Assembly: GCF_963678635.1 (NCBI RefSeq)
Contig: NC_087063.1
Span: 9,892,386 to 9,956,385, forward strand
Length of the DNA: 64,000 nucleotides
Direction: 5' to 3'
DNA from: Symsagittifera roscoffensis
Taxonomy: Eukaryota > Xenacoelomorpha > Acoela > Convolutidae
Below are positions 1 through 12,049 of this stretch, piece after piece. How positions within the stretch are numbered: position 1 is the first letter of the stretch; each line of letters opens with the position of its first letter. The notes under the pieces were generated by a model. That model saw only the letters and a program-made list of their open reading frames with translations. It made no database searches and had not been told where the DNA came from. The translations under genes were made by a program, and so were the position numbers.

Positions 1-1284
1 TCTCCGAATGCAGATGAAACCAGTCTCCTGTCAATGACAACTGAGAATTTTTTATTTCACTTTGTGAGTTCCTCTACACAAAAACACGATAATAAGTTCG
101 ATTTATGCTTTGTCACCAACGACTACTTTTACAGCGTTGAATTGACTACACGGTCCTACTTTCTGACCATTTCCAGTACATATTACACTCGATAACCCAA
201 TGGTCTAGAATAATGATGGTCATATGGCAAAAACAAAATTTCTATAGCGAACATTCCATTATTCTACTTTTCATTACCTTCGATACAGCAATTGTCCGCA
301 CTGGCCCATACATCAGATGCATTGTACTTCTCTGATTACTGTTATGCGGGTGTGAGTATGGCCATTACTTCTATGTCGACAAGAAAACGTCTAAAAAGAT
401 CTTTTTATCCGTTTTACTACTCATCACATACAATACATTGTCTTAAAAAATTAAATCCCCCAAGCGGCGAGCAAATTCGGATTCCAATTCAACCTTTTAT
501 ACAAGCAATTTACACAAGCAAGCTGACGCTCAAAAGTCAATTGAGCTAGCCAAATTACTATCTACATTCAGAACAAAATTTTCGACAACTACTGAGGCGT
601 TAAAGCTCCTGAAATATATAAGCGGCTCCAAACATTTTCCGTCCATATTATCATGAAGTGCTAAAACGGCTAATTCTGATGCACCGAAAGCTGAACTATT
701 CAACCATTACTTTTGCTCTATTTACCAGCAAAAAGAACGTTTCGACTACCCTTTTTGTGTTCAAGAACCAGATATTGTCCTTGTAGACGGGAGCTTTTCT
801 GTTGAGGACGTCGAATTAGCTCAATCACAGGTACCAGATACCAGTTCACAAACTTCTGATGATATTCCAGCAAAGCTCTTCACTGTGGCCTTTCGTTTAC
901 TTGCTTCTTTTGCGAATGGCCTAAACTATGGCAATTTCCTTTGGTCTCTCCTATTCAGAAGTCAGAATCTGTTAGCTCAGTTGTTAATTATAGACCTGTC
1001 AGTATATTATCACGTTTATGATTGATTCTGGAGATTAATCTGTTTAACCACATTTATTTCAAAATCAGACACAAGCTTGTAGACTGTCAACACGTTTTTC
1101 GCCGCAGAAAGTCTACGATTACCCTGTTACTTGCATTCTGTGACCAGCTTTAAGGTGTAAAAGACAGAAATCAGGACGCTGCATGTGTACTTTGATTTTT
1201 CATAGTAATCGATATTTCCTTAAAAAAAGTTACCTGCAATCAATTTTTGCCCATTTTTCATCAAATTACTTACATCTTACTTAG

Positions 1285-2282
1285 ATGATACAGCCCAGTA
1301 ATTCAAAAATCAATGATAAATTCTCAAGTATCATGTTAGTCACCAGCGGCGTACCACAGGGCAGTATTCTGGGACCTTTATTGTTAGCCATTTATATAAA
1401 CGATGTTACTCATGATATAGTTTTGAGTGATTACTTTTTGTTTGCAGACGATAGTAAATTTTTGTGTACCTCATTGCGACTGAATTGCCACCTTCAAGCT
1501 GATGTAACTATTTTCAAAAGTTGGGCAGGTCAAAACCTCATGAATTTCAACACCGCAAAACGTCAGGTGATAAGGTTTTCTAGCAATCCAACATCGCCAT
1601 TTTACCTAACACTGAATTCTGAACCTATCACAGAAACAGATTATATAAGATATTTGGGCGTGTTCATAGGAAAATCCTTAAACTCCAACTTACATGTTGA
1701 TAACAATATTAAGAAAGCGTAGAGGGCATTCTTCATGATCGAGCGGAGCATTCCATTCCATGTCCTGTTTTTACAAAGTTAGGTCTTTATCAAGCCTGCG
1801 TGCTGTCCGTTATCACATACGCGTCACAAGTGTGGCCTTCGGATAAAAAATACATCAGAAGAACCGGGCAACTCCAGAAAAAGGCGCTAAAATGGATCAT
1901 CGATAGGCATGGCACAACATACCAAGAAAACCTTGTAAAACTGCGTCTTATTCCATTTGTTTATCTCTTCCTTTATTGTGATTTATGTTTTCTCAACAGG
2001 TTGATATTTAAACATGTCTGTCTGTCCCTCCCGACAATATCTGGTTTGCGATCTCAGAACAAGGTAAAATTAGTCTACACATTAAGTTATTGCAAAAATT
2101 CATCAGCAAGATCATATTTTGTCCGCGTCGTCATTTCATACAAAAACAGATCAGTGAAGTCGGATTTGGATGTCTTCTTAAATTGTTTTTCATTCGAAAC
2201 TAAACTGAAGCATTTTTCCGCCAACAAACCCGAAACAAATATTCCGATGATGCTAGCACATGGTTCAAAAACAAGTGAATAA
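1285..2282 (+). pseudogene. L-A reverse transcriptase remnant, copy A
   Basis: Two open stretches in different frames (1285-1722 and 1800-2282) together cover RT motifs B and C and the C-terminal part. The palm residues are visible as FADDSKFLC. The second stretch contains LSVITYASQVWP and CFLNRLIF, counterparts of LYGSQVWFPS and CFLNRVLT in the intact L-C element. The reading frame is interrupted at about 1722. It encodes no functional enzyme. Confidence 0.8.
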
Positions 2283-2341
2283 ATAAGCTAAATAACTAAA
2301 TTCATTGTTGATTTATTCCCTAACAGTATAATTGAAGTCTT

Positions 2342-2342
<1 letters not shown>

Positions 2343-2372
<30 letters not shown>

Positions 2373-2374
2373 GG

Positions 2375-2443
<69 letters not shown>
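2343..2443 (+). repeat. (GTT)n microsatellite at the L-A 3' end
   Basis: About 100 bp of almost pure GTT repeats with one GTG interruption. It sits directly after the L-A 3' UTR and is present at the same place in copy B, so it is the 3' tail of the retrotransposon and not an unrelated microsatellite. Long poly-valine and poly-leucine frames across it are artefacts. Confidence 0.9.
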
Positions 2444-2633
2444 TTGATGTCGTTGTTGCTGTTACGTTGTTACGTTGTTACGTTAGTTTTCGAGAGAACG
2501 AAAAAATACTAAAGAAATAATTGTCAATGCACCCCACAGACTTTTTCGAAGACGTAGACAAAAGGGTAAAACAAAAAGAGAACGGATTCGCATGGGCTAA
2601 AACTAAAAAAATTAGCTGTTTTTGGTGAAATTT

Positions 2634-2830
2634 TTTTTTGAAAATTGGTAGACGAATTTTGAAGAAAAAACATTGAGTTAAGTCTTTCTAACAGCAAGAG
2701 AGGAAGTGTTTCTTTTACGGAAGTAGAAATCTTTCCAAGCTTTATTACACCTATTATCGACGTTTGGTATCCATGATAACTTGCTGGCCATGAATAATCC
2801 AAGGTCCTTTTCTTCGGTTGTTTCAGAAAG
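2634..2830 (-). mobile_element. Fragment of non-LTR element L-D (RT C-terminal part)
   Basis: Read on the minus strand, this repeats 13611-13795 almost exactly and translates, across frame changes, into a thumb-region signature (KDLGL, then SKLSW). In copy B the same fragment continues into a longer RT remnant up to 14475. Here it is cut off near 2830. Confidence 0.65.
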
Positions 2831-3863
2831 CTGTTTTGTAACTCACTAATTCAGCGCTTTTTTCTGTTTCAAAAAATATCTATCTTTCAAAAATCGCGAT
2901 TTGTGGGTGAATCAAAATATCGCTATTTCGACCCTGAAAACCGGTCCGCTTACTGTGTTTTTCACTGAAAAACGATATAGGAGAATTAATATAGACTATA
3001 TAAGTAACAATATTAGTAATACTATACACCTCCGTGTTTGTTCAATATCCGAATTAGGGTGCTTAACTCGGATTTTTGCAGTTCGGTGAAGGGTCACTAC
3101 AGTGCAGCACTGTCGAGCCCCCACAGATTACTATCTTACTTTTTGTACCAAAAGGGATACAAAACTTGTTAACGATACCCAACAGTCGACTGTCGTTGTC
3201 ATTGAGCCCCTCCTTGTTGCTCCTTGTACTGCTTGTCGGATCAGTCTTCTCCCAAGACCCCTCCGGATTGAGCGCAAATCAGCAGACTCTCCCGGATTGA
3301 GCGCAAATTAGTCGTGCTTAAATACGTGCTTAAATACTCAAACAACCCTACAGTACAAGCCTCACAAACGGGCTACAAAAATGATCGTAACAATCCTGAT
3401 GAATTTAATGCCTGTAACAACAATATATCTATCAACAACAAACGGGAGGGTCGGATCACATCTTGTCTGGGGGGATGATTTCTACTGATTTTTTACTTTT
3501 TTACTGTTTTTGGTTTTTTTGGTTAATTTTTATGTTTTTTGTTTTTCTTGGGTACTATACTACTTTTTGTTTGGTTTTATATATATCTTTAAGTGTTTTT
3601 GGTCACGGACCACTCAGGAGATGACGGGACCGCGAATCCCCCCAACCTTCCTGGTTCGTGAATTTTTGGTCTTAACTAGATTAAAAAGCTATTCACGTGA
3701 ATCCGGAAGGCTTCCGCTTTCCAAACTACCCCTTCTCACCGGCGGTTAGGGCCTATTAAGGGCGTTTTTATGAGCATCCGCTCGGCGCGTATTGCTCGTC
3801 AACGGTTCTGCCGGGCATGATGTTAAGAAAGAATAACACCCAGGAGCGCCATAAAAACATCTA
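2831..3863. other. Unassigned region with a GC-rich segment
   Basis: No gene is recognised. From about 3060 to 3860 composition is richer in GC than its surroundings. A short direct repeat (CCGGATTGAGCGCAAAT) occurs twice near 3264-3310. A T-rich stretch covers 3480-3600. Short open frames here show no domain I recognise. It may be the remnant of an older transposon. Confidence 0.4.
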
Positions 3864-4775
3864 TGTAACATTCGCCCGGAAGTACATATCGACGGAAAAC
3901 AAAGCTAGGTTCTAAGACGACTGGCCAACGTCTAAACAGAGCTCTACATGCTTTTCACCGTCTCTACCGAAGCCAGTTCTTTTGGTGGTCTTTCCAACAT
4001 CGAGTCGACAAAAACGTTACTGCTTTCGGCTTCGGCCAAAACACTCAAATCAACTTAATTACATGCAAAATTAGTGAGCTCATGGCTGGGTATCAGTATC
4101 CCTAGACCACGAGGTCACTTCTAAAAACAGGGCTACTACTACTTATTACATTACTATTTTTTTTGTTCAGGAGACAAAAATCATCATCTCCGTCGAAGAT
4201 GGATCAACCCCTTCCCCTAACTCCTAGCTTCTCATCGTCGCAAAATGAATTCAGATGTTAAATAAATTCAATTCAAAACATAACCGGGAAGCTTAAAGAT
4301 TGTATAAAATGATATAAGTCCAACTCCCGAAACCCCTCCGTGTTCTTGAATCCTGGTAGATAACAACCTTGTCTTCTTTCCGGAAGGCTGCTTTTCCACC
4401 CTTCACCGTTGTTGTGAACGGCCTTGCAACGATTGTAGCGGCACAATCGTTGCAACTCGGAACGGTCTCTGCTGACTCTGCAATTCTTGTTGTTTTTCTG
4501 TCACAATTCTCGTAGTTATCGAAATCGCAACTATTGTTGTTCTGATTTTTTCTGGTTTTCTTCCAAAATGGCCGATTCTGACGTTTCTCAGGTATATGAC
4601 GTCATACTTCGAAATTTTAAAATTTTGAAATACCAGATTATTCGAGCCTTCACAGTTTGACTAATCGTTCCAATAACACTGCTAATCCTTCAAAACTGCT
4701 AATTCGGAAGGTTAGCTGCTTAATAATTCGAAATTGCCGAATCTGCATTTTCGTCCATTCTGGTCGAATGCCACA
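3864..4775 (+). mobile_element. ~0.9 kb inverted-repeat element (TIR-1), copy 1
   Basis: This 912-bp segment aligns along its length with 6961-7850 and, inverted, with about 20703-21572. All begin with TGTAACATTCGCCCGGAAG (or close) and end with the inverse of TGTGGCATTCGACC, giving imperfect terminal inverted repeats of about 17 bp. No transposase frame is visible, so it is probably a non-autonomous DNA transposon. The superfamily is not known, and I see no clear target duplication at this copy. Confidence 0.7.
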
Positions 4776-5123
4776 AAAAAATTAACCGCATGCACTTTGA
4801 AACAATCTGTTTTTATCAGAAAAAAGTCTTTGCTTATTTACAGACAAGAAATTGTGCCAAGCAAGACCTGTAAAACTAAAAATACCCACTGAAAACAAAG
4901 CTGAGAATCAAAAACAAATTGACTCGAAAAAAAACGGATTTTAAAAAGCACTTTAAAAAAAAGTTTCAAGTACCCACCCAGTAGTTAAAAATGAATTTTC
5001 ATTAATTTTTTTAATTCTTTTTTATTTCCAAAACTTCAGTTGTAATTATTTCCATAACATATTCTGCTAAAAGCAGGTCGTTGCTGGTTTTATAGAGAAA
5101 CTTCCCAAAATTGGAATTCTAGA
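4776..5123. other. AT-rich non-coding stretch
   Basis: No gene is seen. Part of it (around 4846-4890) matches 12536-12580 (AAATTGTGCCAAGCAAGACC shared), linking it to the degenerate satellite-like sequence at 12050-12960. Confidence 0.5.

Positions 5124-5154
<31 letters not shown>
5124..5154. repeat. (GATA)n microsatellite, L-B 3' tail
   Basis: About seven GATA units directly flank the 3' end of the minus-strand L-B element. The second L-B copy at 23086 has the same tetranucleotide at the same place, so this is the element's own tail. Confidence 0.85.
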
Positions 5155-5525
5155 CTTAAATTAGTTAAAGAATGACATCTATAAATCGTAATAAGATATA
5201 ACAAATTAAACTATATGTCATGAAGTCTGCGCAACAGGCGATTAGGAAAAATTTTCATTTGTCTCTCCATCTTACAGCGAGCAATAGGTGGATCACGACA
5301 GCGCAGGTTGTTTGCTGAGTAGGTAGAACGTGACGGAACTAAATCAAACAATAGATGATCAGAACCTGTTTGGAGGATTGCATGGTAGAGCTTTTGGTCA
5401 GCTCTTCTAATAGTTGCAGATATTGGTTCATAAGTATCAGTAACGCCGAGCCTTATTGCACGTCTTTGAGATAAATTTATCTTCTCTAGATCTTTAGATC
5501 TTTAACATTTGAACCACCCCAAACA

Positions 5526-6137
5526 TTAATGCCATAGTAAAGCTTTGAGAGAATAAAAACATGATACAAAATAGCAAGTTCGTCCTTCGAATAACCGTTT
5601 TACCAAGGCGCCAGATTGAAAAAAAGTATGGAATTCGACATTCGATTGTTCAACAGCTTTGTCAATATGATTAGAAAAACTAAATTTGGAATCAATCGTA
5701 AGCCCCAGCACTTTGAGGTCATCAAGAACCTCAATGCCCTCAACCATATGTATGGCAAATCTGCCACTATGGTTGAAAATGATACGCATTTCCTTGGAAG
5801 ATTTCTGAACATTGAGAAACAAGTTTCTTGCGTCGAATTGGTGACAGAGCGAACTAATAACTTCCCGAGCATTGTCAGCGATATTGCAGCTAGCTACAAG
5901 AGGATTGTTGTCGTCAGCATAAATTGATAACGTGGTGGGAAAATTTGAAACATCAATATCATGGGCAGAGCCATTGTAAAGAGGCGGACCAAGGACAGTG
6001 CCCTGAGGGACACCCTGACTAGTATAAAAAACAGTTGAATCCAAGCCATTGAGAGAAGTATAATGGGATCTATTTTGCAAGAAGTTAATGATTACATTGA
6101 CAACCACAGGATCGACTACTGGGACAATATTCATTAC
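5526..6137 (-). pseudogene. L-B reverse transcriptase remnant, copy 1
   Basis: A single frame covers RT palm motifs B and C (VPQGTVLGPPLYN, then SIYADDNNPLVAS) and the thumb. The open frame extends to 6275, but its first ~45 residues come from non-LINE sequence beyond the truncation point. Downstream (below 5640) frame changes remove the rest. Non-functional. Confidence 0.8.
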
Positions 6138-6960
6138 ATATTCATTATAATGAAAACTCAATCTGGCAATTGTCCCTGTTTTTCGAGCAGAGTAAAAAAA
6201 ATCCAAAAAAACACCAAATTTCAAAAATTTTACTTGTTTGAAGACCACAAATTTTTTTCTGAAAAAATTGTTCATAGCAAACTATCAACTTAAAATTGCA
6301 ACAACCTGTTGTGTCGATGAAACTTATAATAACAGAATTGGCAGGATAGTTTTTGATAAAAACCAAAAAATGGCCAACAGTTCGGAAATTTCTAACTTCC
6401 GAGACCAACAGATTTTTGTTTAAAAAATTTGGGAGGAGCTGATTATACAGAAAAGGTTCATTAACTTGTAATTTGGTTGAGCCCAAAACCCAAGTATAGC
6501 AGATTATGTGCCGAGAAAAATATTTAAAAAATAAGAATTTGATCAAAAAACTAAATTTTTGAGTTTTCCGAGGTCCATAACATTTCATGTCCGAAAAAGT
6601 TGGGCAAAATCGCGTTTGCAAAGGAAGTTTTCACATATCATTCTTTAGATTGAACCCAAAATCTCAAATACCGGAGTGTATTAATTGAACTAGTTCTTGA
6701 AATTTAAGAAATCAAAACTAACAACTTTGATGATGCGAGAACAACACGGTTTTTGTAAAGAAAATATGAGTAGTTGTTAAGAAAGTGCGGCTTCCCACTA
6801 CCCGTTATCATCTCATTTGAATCCACAACCTAAGGCTGGGAAATCTATTTTTTTGAGAAAATTGAGAAAAATTATCAAAAACGTTCAGATAATCAAAAAT
6901 TTGACTAATGAGAATCATAACTTTTTGTGTACAAAAACTTAGACGTAGTCGCTTAGGATT
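6138..6960. repeat. Degenerate satellite-like repeats (Sat-1), block 1
   Basis: No gene is seen. Phrases recur at intervals: an AATCAAAAATTT-like string, then CCGAGG with CATAAC, then AAAAAGTT followed by a CGTAGCCGCT-like string (around 6540-6620 and 6880-6960). The same phrases recur at 12050-12960. I read this as decayed copies of a unit of a few hundred bp; the period cannot be fixed by eye. Confidence 0.5.
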
Positions 6961-7850
6961 TGTAACATTCGCCCGGAAGTACATATCGACGGAAAATAAA
7001 GTTAAGCTATAAAACGACTGGCCAGCGTCCAAACAAAGCTCTACATGCTTTTCACAGTCTCTACCAAAGCCAGTTCTTTTGGTGGTCTTTCTAACATCGG
7101 GTCGACAAAAACGTTACTGCCTTCGGCTTCGGTCAAAACACTCAAATTATTTTAATTATATGCAAGGATAGTGAGCTCATGGCTGGTTCTCAGTATCCCC
7201 AGACCATAAGGTCACTCCTAAAAACAGGCCTACTACTATTTATTATATTACTATTGTTTTTGTTCAGTAGATAATAATCATCATCTCCATCGAAGATGGA
7301 TCAACTCCTTCCCTCAACTCCTAGCTTCTCATTATCCGACAATGAATCTTGATGTTCATTAAATTCAATTCAGGACATAACCAGGAAGCTAAATTTTTAT
7401 GTAAAATATTTTGAGTTCTCCGCCCGAGACCCCTCCGGATTCCTGAATCCGGGGAAATAATGTCCTTATTTCCTTTCCAGAAGGCCGGACACACGCTGTC
7501 TCAACACCCTTCACCGTTTGCGGGAATGGCTCTGTAACGGTTGTAGCGACACAATCGTTACAACTCGGAGCGGTCTCTGATAATCTGAATTCTCTGTTTT
7601 CCGATTCGCTATTTCTTTCGTTGTTATTTCTAGGGCAACTATTGTTGTTGTCTTTTTTTTCTGTTTTTTCTACAGAATGGCCGTTTCAGAATTTCTCAGA
7701 AATGTGACATCATCATTCGAATTTTTAAATACCTTCACAGTTTGTCTAATCGTTCAAATAACGTCGCTAATCTGCTAAAACCGTTAATCTTTCAGGTTAG
7801 CTGCTATGAATTCGAAATGGCATTTTTGTCCATTCTGGTCGAATGTCACA
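6961..7850 (+). mobile_element. ~0.9 kb inverted-repeat element (TIR-1), copy 2
   Basis: 890 bp aligned to 3864-4775. The left end is TGTAACATTCGCCCGGAAG. The right end read inversely is TGTGACATTCGACCAGAATG, matching the left end at most of the first 17 positions. The flanking bases ATT on the left and ATT on the right could be a short target duplication. It lies immediately upstream of the L-A copy B ORF1, which made it look at first like that element's 5' UTR. Its independent copies at 3864 and 20703 argue against that. Confidence 0.7.
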
Positions 7851-7939
7851 ATTGGGAGATTTCTAAATCCATTTTTTCATGGAAACCAAAATTTCAGCCT
7901 AATTGTGGTGATAAACTTATTCAACAGTTTCAGAAGACT

Positions 7940-8333
7940 ATGTCGAGTTCGAGAGGCCGCCGTGGTGGCTCCACTTACTCCAGTACCAACGGAGATGACT
8001 GCGCAAGTGTACAGGAAAATCAAATGACCAATCTGGAAAGTGGATCAAGTGCGAAAACTGTGCTTGCTGGCTTCATGCTTCTTGCTCAACCATTCCTGAT
8101 AACGTGTTTGACATTATCTCTCCCATTGACAACTTATTCTATCTATGCGCGAAGTGTATGGAACCTGCACGATCAAAAGTCTCATATTCCACCGATTTAG
8201 AAAGTTTGAAGGCTGTACTTAGACAATGTGTGAAAGAAACCATTAAAACCAGTATAGATGTACCTGTTACTCAACCATCTAGTGAAGCAGCTGACATTTG
8301 CCCTCAGAATGAAAATCGTTCATTGGACCACTA
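7940..8333 (+). pseudogene. L-A ORF1 remnant with PHD-type zinc finger
   Basis: The start ATG at 7940 opens MSSSRGRRGGSTYSS, but the zinc-binding part is read in another frame. From about 8030 this gives WIKCENCACWLHASC, then FYLCAKCM, the CxxC, H-x2-C and CxxC signature of a PHD finger. The first Cys pair is damaged by a frameshift near 7998-8010. The frame then runs to the stop at 8332-8334. PHD fingers in ORF1 are known from several CR1-like LINEs. The role in the element is probably nucleic-acid or chromatin binding, which is inference. Confidence 0.7.
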
Positions 8334-8819
8334 GAGAACAACTAAAGAAATACGAATAAATGAAATCAACGAAAGCAACTCGGCTAACTCTGCTACCCGA
8401 ATTGAACATGACTTGTCTGAAGTCAAAAAATTAATGAATACTTGGGAGAACCAACAGACCAAATAGATAACATCAGTCGTCTCGGAAAAAAAGCTACAAA
8501 CACGCGACCAAGAACAGTTCTTGTACGATTCTCTATAACATTTGGGCTGTCCGCAAGGCCTGTCCGCAGCTACGAAATAGCATATGGACGGTCCGCAAGG
8601 TCTTCGCCAAAGCTCCAAAGCTCAAAGACTAAACACCATGCCATTCTTTATCTCGAATTCCCTATCATCAACTGAACAAGCAACTGAAAACAAAAATTTG
8701 ATCAAGAGGCGAGAGTTGATACCCCTGGTAGCTAATAGAAAAGACTTGTTAACCAAGAACGGCACAGGCTGATCAAAATTGATCATGAAGTACTTTTATT
8801 GTGACTAAATCATTTTAGA

Positions 8820-9560
8820 ATGGTCTCTGTTAATGCACAAAGTATGATCACCCTTACTCGAATACTGAATGTTCTTGACTATGTCTCTCTGACTACTCCT
8901 GATTTAATATGTGTTACTGAAACTTGGCTAGAGGAGACGGTTGAAGATTCTACTTTATTCTCAGGTGGCTCTTTTGTGGTGATCTGTCGGCCAGACTTCT
9001 ACCAGGGTCAACATGGGGGCCAACTTATTGTTACCAGTTATACCTTGTTTAAAGTAGCTACTTTTACTGATGTCACGATTTTGGACTTTGATTTCGCTAC
9101 GGGGTGTCTTGTCCATCTTGATTCTTTCATTCTTTTTGTGGTGTTGATATAATTTTTTCCAATTGGTAGTCGGTATCGACCTCACATAGACCTTCTAGTT
9201 AATTGTGTCCAGATGTATCTATCACTTCTAAAAATTTTTATTGAAAGTCACAGCACTATGGAAAATTACGATTTTTGTATTACTGGTGACTTCAGTATTC
9301 CGCATGTAAACTGGATTTCCAGAGTCTCTCCGAATGCAGATGAAACCATTCTCCTGTCAATGACAACTGAGAATTTTTTTATTTCACTTTGTGAGTTCCT
9401 CTACGCAAAAACACGATAATAAGTTCGATTTATGCTTTGTCACCAACGACTACTTTTACAGCGTTGAATTGACTACAGGGTCCTACTTTCTGACCATTTC
9501 CAGTACATATTACACTCGATGACCCAATGGTCTAGAATAATGATGGTCATGTGGCAAAAA
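8820..9560 (+). pseudogene. L-A endonuclease domain remnant
   Basis: An ATG-initiated frame at 8820 begins MVSVNAQSM and continues to ICVTETWLEE and GQHGGQLIV, the N-terminal signatures of LINE AP-like endonucleases (catalytic Asn and Glu). After frame breaks near 9150 the domain resumes with ITGDFSIPHVNW at about 9280. Two adjacent stops follow at 9415-9420, then FDLCFVTNDYF. The final catalytic SDH motif survives only as SYFLTISSTY-like sequence or is lost. Non-functional. Confidence 0.75.
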
Positions 9561-10243
9561 CAAAATTTCTATAGCGAACATTCCATTATTCTACTATTCA
9601 TTACCTTCGATGCAGCAATTGTCCGCACTGGCCCATACATCAGATGCATTGTACTTCTATGATTACTGTTATGCGGGTGTGAGTATGGCCATTACTTCTA
9701 TGTCGACAAGAAAACGTCTAAAAAGATCTTTTTATCCGTTTTACTACTCATCACATACAATACATTGTCTTAACAAATTAAATCCCCCAAGCGGCGAGCA
9801 AATTCGGATTCCAATTCAACCTTTTATACAAGCAATTTACACAAGCAAGCTGACGCTCAAAAGTCAATTGAGCTGGCCAAATTACTATCTACATCCAGAA
9901 CAAAATTTTCGACAACTACTGAGGCGTTAAAGCTCCTGAAATATATAAGCGGCTCCAAACATGTTCCGTCCATATTATCATGAAGTGCTAAAACGGCTAA
10001 TTCTGATGCACCGAAAGCTGAACTATTCAACCATTACTTTTGTTCTATTTACCAGCAAAAAGAACGTTTCGACTACCCTTTTTGTGTTCAAGAACCAGAT
10101 ATTGTCCTTGTAGACTGGAGCTTTTCTGTTGAGGACGTCGAATTAGCTCAATCACAGGTACCAGATACCAGTTCACAAACTTCTGATGATATTCCAGCAA
10201 AGCTCTTCACTGTGGCTCCAAGTATTTAGCACCTTTCGTTTAC

Positions 10244-11642
10244 TTGCTTCTTATGACCGGTTTGACGTCATGCAAATGGCCTAAACTATGGCAATTTCTT
10301 TTGGTCTCTCCTATTCAGAAGTCAGAATCTGTTAGCTCAGTTGTTAATTATAGACCTGTCAGTATATTATCACGTTTATCATTGATTCTGGAAATAAATC
10401 TGTTTAATCACATTTATTTCAAAATCAGACACAAGCTTGTAGACTGTCAACACGTTTTTCGCCGCAGAAAGTCTACGATTACCCTGTTACTTGCATTCTG
10501 TGACCAGCTTTAAGGTGTAAAAGACAGAAATCAGGACGCTGCATGTGTACTTTGATTTTTCATAGTAATCGATATTTCCTTTAAAAAAATTTACCTGCAA
10601 TCAATTTTTGCCCATTTTTCATCAAATTACTTACATCTTACTTAGATGATACAACCCAGTGCCTTAAAATCAATGATAAAGTCTCAAGTATCATGTTAGT
10701 CACCAGCGGCGTATCACAGGGCAGTATTCTGGGAACTTTATTGTTAGCCATTTATATAAACGATGTTACTCATGATATAGTTTTGAGTGATTACTTTTTG
10801 TTTGCAGACGATAGTAAACTTTTGTGTACCTCGTTGCGACTGAATTGCCACCCTCAAGCTGATGTAACCATTTTCAAAAGTTGGGCAGGTCAAAACCTCA
10901 TGAATTTCAATACCGCAAAACGTCAGGTGATAAGGTTTTCTAGCAACCCAACATCGCCACATTACCTAACACTGAATTCTGAACCTATCACAGAAACAGA
11001 TTATATAAGATACTTGGGCGTGTTCATAGGAAAATCCTTAAACTCCAACTTACATGTTGATAACAATATTAAGAAAGCGTAGAGGGCATTCTTCATGATC
11101 GAGCGGAGCATTCCATTCCATGTCCTGTTTTTACAAAGTTAGGTCTTTATCAAGCCTGCGTGCTGTCCGTTATCACATACGCGTCACAAGTGTGGCCTTC
11201 GGATAAAAAATACATCAGAAGAACCGGGTAACTCCAGAAAAAGGCGCTAAAATGGATCATCGATAGGCATGGCACAACATACCAAGAAAACCTTGTAAAA
11301 CTGCGTCTTATTCCATTTGTTTATCTCTTCCTTTATTATGATTTATGTTTTCTCAACAGGTTGATATTTAAACATGTCTGTCTGTCCCTCCCGACAATAT
11401 CTGGTTTGCGATCTGAGAACAAGGTAAAATTAGTCTACACATTAAGTTATTGCAAAAATTCATCAGAAAGATCATATTTTGTCCGCGTCGTCATTTCATA
11501 CAAAAACAGATCAGTGAAGTCGGACTTGGATGTCTTCTTAAATTGTTTTTCATTCGAAACTAAACTGAAGCATTTTTCCTCCAACAAACCCGAAACAAAT
11601 ATTCCGATGATGCTAGCACGTGGTTCAAAAACAAGTGAATAA
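10244..11642 (+). pseudogene. L-A reverse transcriptase remnant, copy B
   Basis: Successive open stretches at 10244-10513, 10693-11082 and 11361-11642 cover RT motifs. YRPVSILSRLSLILE marks motif 1-2, TSGVSQGSILGTL is motif B with two replacements, FADDSKLLC is the catalytic site, and YLGVFIGKSL is the thumb. Stops separate the pieces at the same places as in copy A. A 30-odd-base segment around 10215-10280 is present here and missing in copy A. Confidence 0.8.
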
Positions 11643-11702
11643 ATAAGCTAAATAACTATATTCATTGTTGATTTATTCCCTAACAGTATAATTGAAGTCT
11701 TT

Positions 11703-11736
11703 TGTTGTTGTTGTTGTGGTTGTTGTTGTTGTTGTT

Positions 11737-11813
<77 letters not shown>
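11703..11813 (+). repeat. (GTT)n microsatellite at the L-A 3' end, copy B
   Basis: About 110 bp of GTT repeats with a few interruptions, slightly longer than in copy A. It marks the L-A 3' terminus. Confidence 0.9.
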
Positions 11814-11815
<2 letters not shown>

Positions 11816-12049
11816 TTGATGTTGTTGTTGCTGTTACGTTGTTACGTTGTTACATTAGTTTTCGAGAGAACGAAAAAATACTAAAGAAATAATTGTCAAT
11901 GCACCCCACAGACTTTTTCGAAGACGTAGACAAAAGGGTAAAACAAAAAAGGAACGGATTCGCATGGGCTAAAACTAAAAAAATTAGCTGTTTTTGGTGA
12001 AATTTTTTTTGATAATTGGTAGAAGAATTTTGAAGAAAAAACTAGTTTT

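Larger units (their letters stand above)
1..2443 (+). mobile_element. Decayed non-LTR retrotransposon L-A, copy A (3' part)
   Basis: This is the 3' portion of a LINE. It starts in the C-terminal part of the endonuclease domain, runs through a reverse transcriptase and ends in a (GTT)n tract. The RT core at 1336-1722 keeps the motif TSGVPQGSILGP and the catalytic FADDSK. The following frame at 1800-2282 has the YASQVWP and ALKWI thumb/connection motifs. Several stops and frame changes break it, and the same breaks occur in copy B, so the element was dead before the duplication. It resembles the L-C element at 24618-28400 and is best placed in the CR1/L2-like group; the clade is inferred from motifs only. 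Confidence 0.85.
1..2830. repeat. Segmental duplication, copy A
   Basis: This stretch matches 9327-13795 nearly base for base from the first base of the window, with about 2-3 differences per 100 bases where I compared by eye. It carries the same L-A retrotransposon remnant, the same (GTT)n tract and about 190 bp beyond it. After position 2634 copy A jumps directly to sequence that copy B reaches only at 13611, so A lacks (or B gained) about 1.57 kb. Similarity stops near 2830. The left end lies outside the window. Confidence 0.85.
5124..6137 (-). mobile_element. Truncated non-LTR retrotransposon L-B, copy 1
   Basis: On the minus strand this holds the 3' half of a LINE. It has an RT with QGVPQGTVLGPPLYN and the catalytic YADDNN, then SSLCHQFDARNLFLNVQKS, the thumb motif KVLGLTIDSKF, and a C-terminal region broken by frameshifts. 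It aligns with 23086-24115 up to about 6137, where similarity stops abruptly. The copy is therefore 5'-truncated, typical of incomplete target-primed reverse transcription. The clade is probably CR1/L2/Rex-like, judged from motifs only. Confidence 0.85.
7851..11813 (+). mobile_element. Decayed non-LTR retrotransposon L-A, copy B (near full length)
   Basis: In order, this copy holds an ORF1 remnant with a PHD-type zinc finger (7940-8333), an AP-type endonuclease (from 8820), an RT (10244-11642) and a (GTT)n tail (11703-11813). Its 3' part from 9327 on is duplicated at the left edge of the window. Frames are broken in every domain, so it is inactive. The gene order is the same as in the intact L-C element, to which it is related. 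Confidence 0.85.

Noticed and set aside
2332-2520. Poly-valine and poly-leucine frames over the GTT tracts (also 11692-11892)
   Set aside because: Pure microsatellite translation with no gene context.
6961-7939. 5' UTR of the L-A element
   Set aside because: The same sequence occurs at 3864 and, inverted, at 20703 without L-A ORF1, and has inverted-repeat ends of its own.
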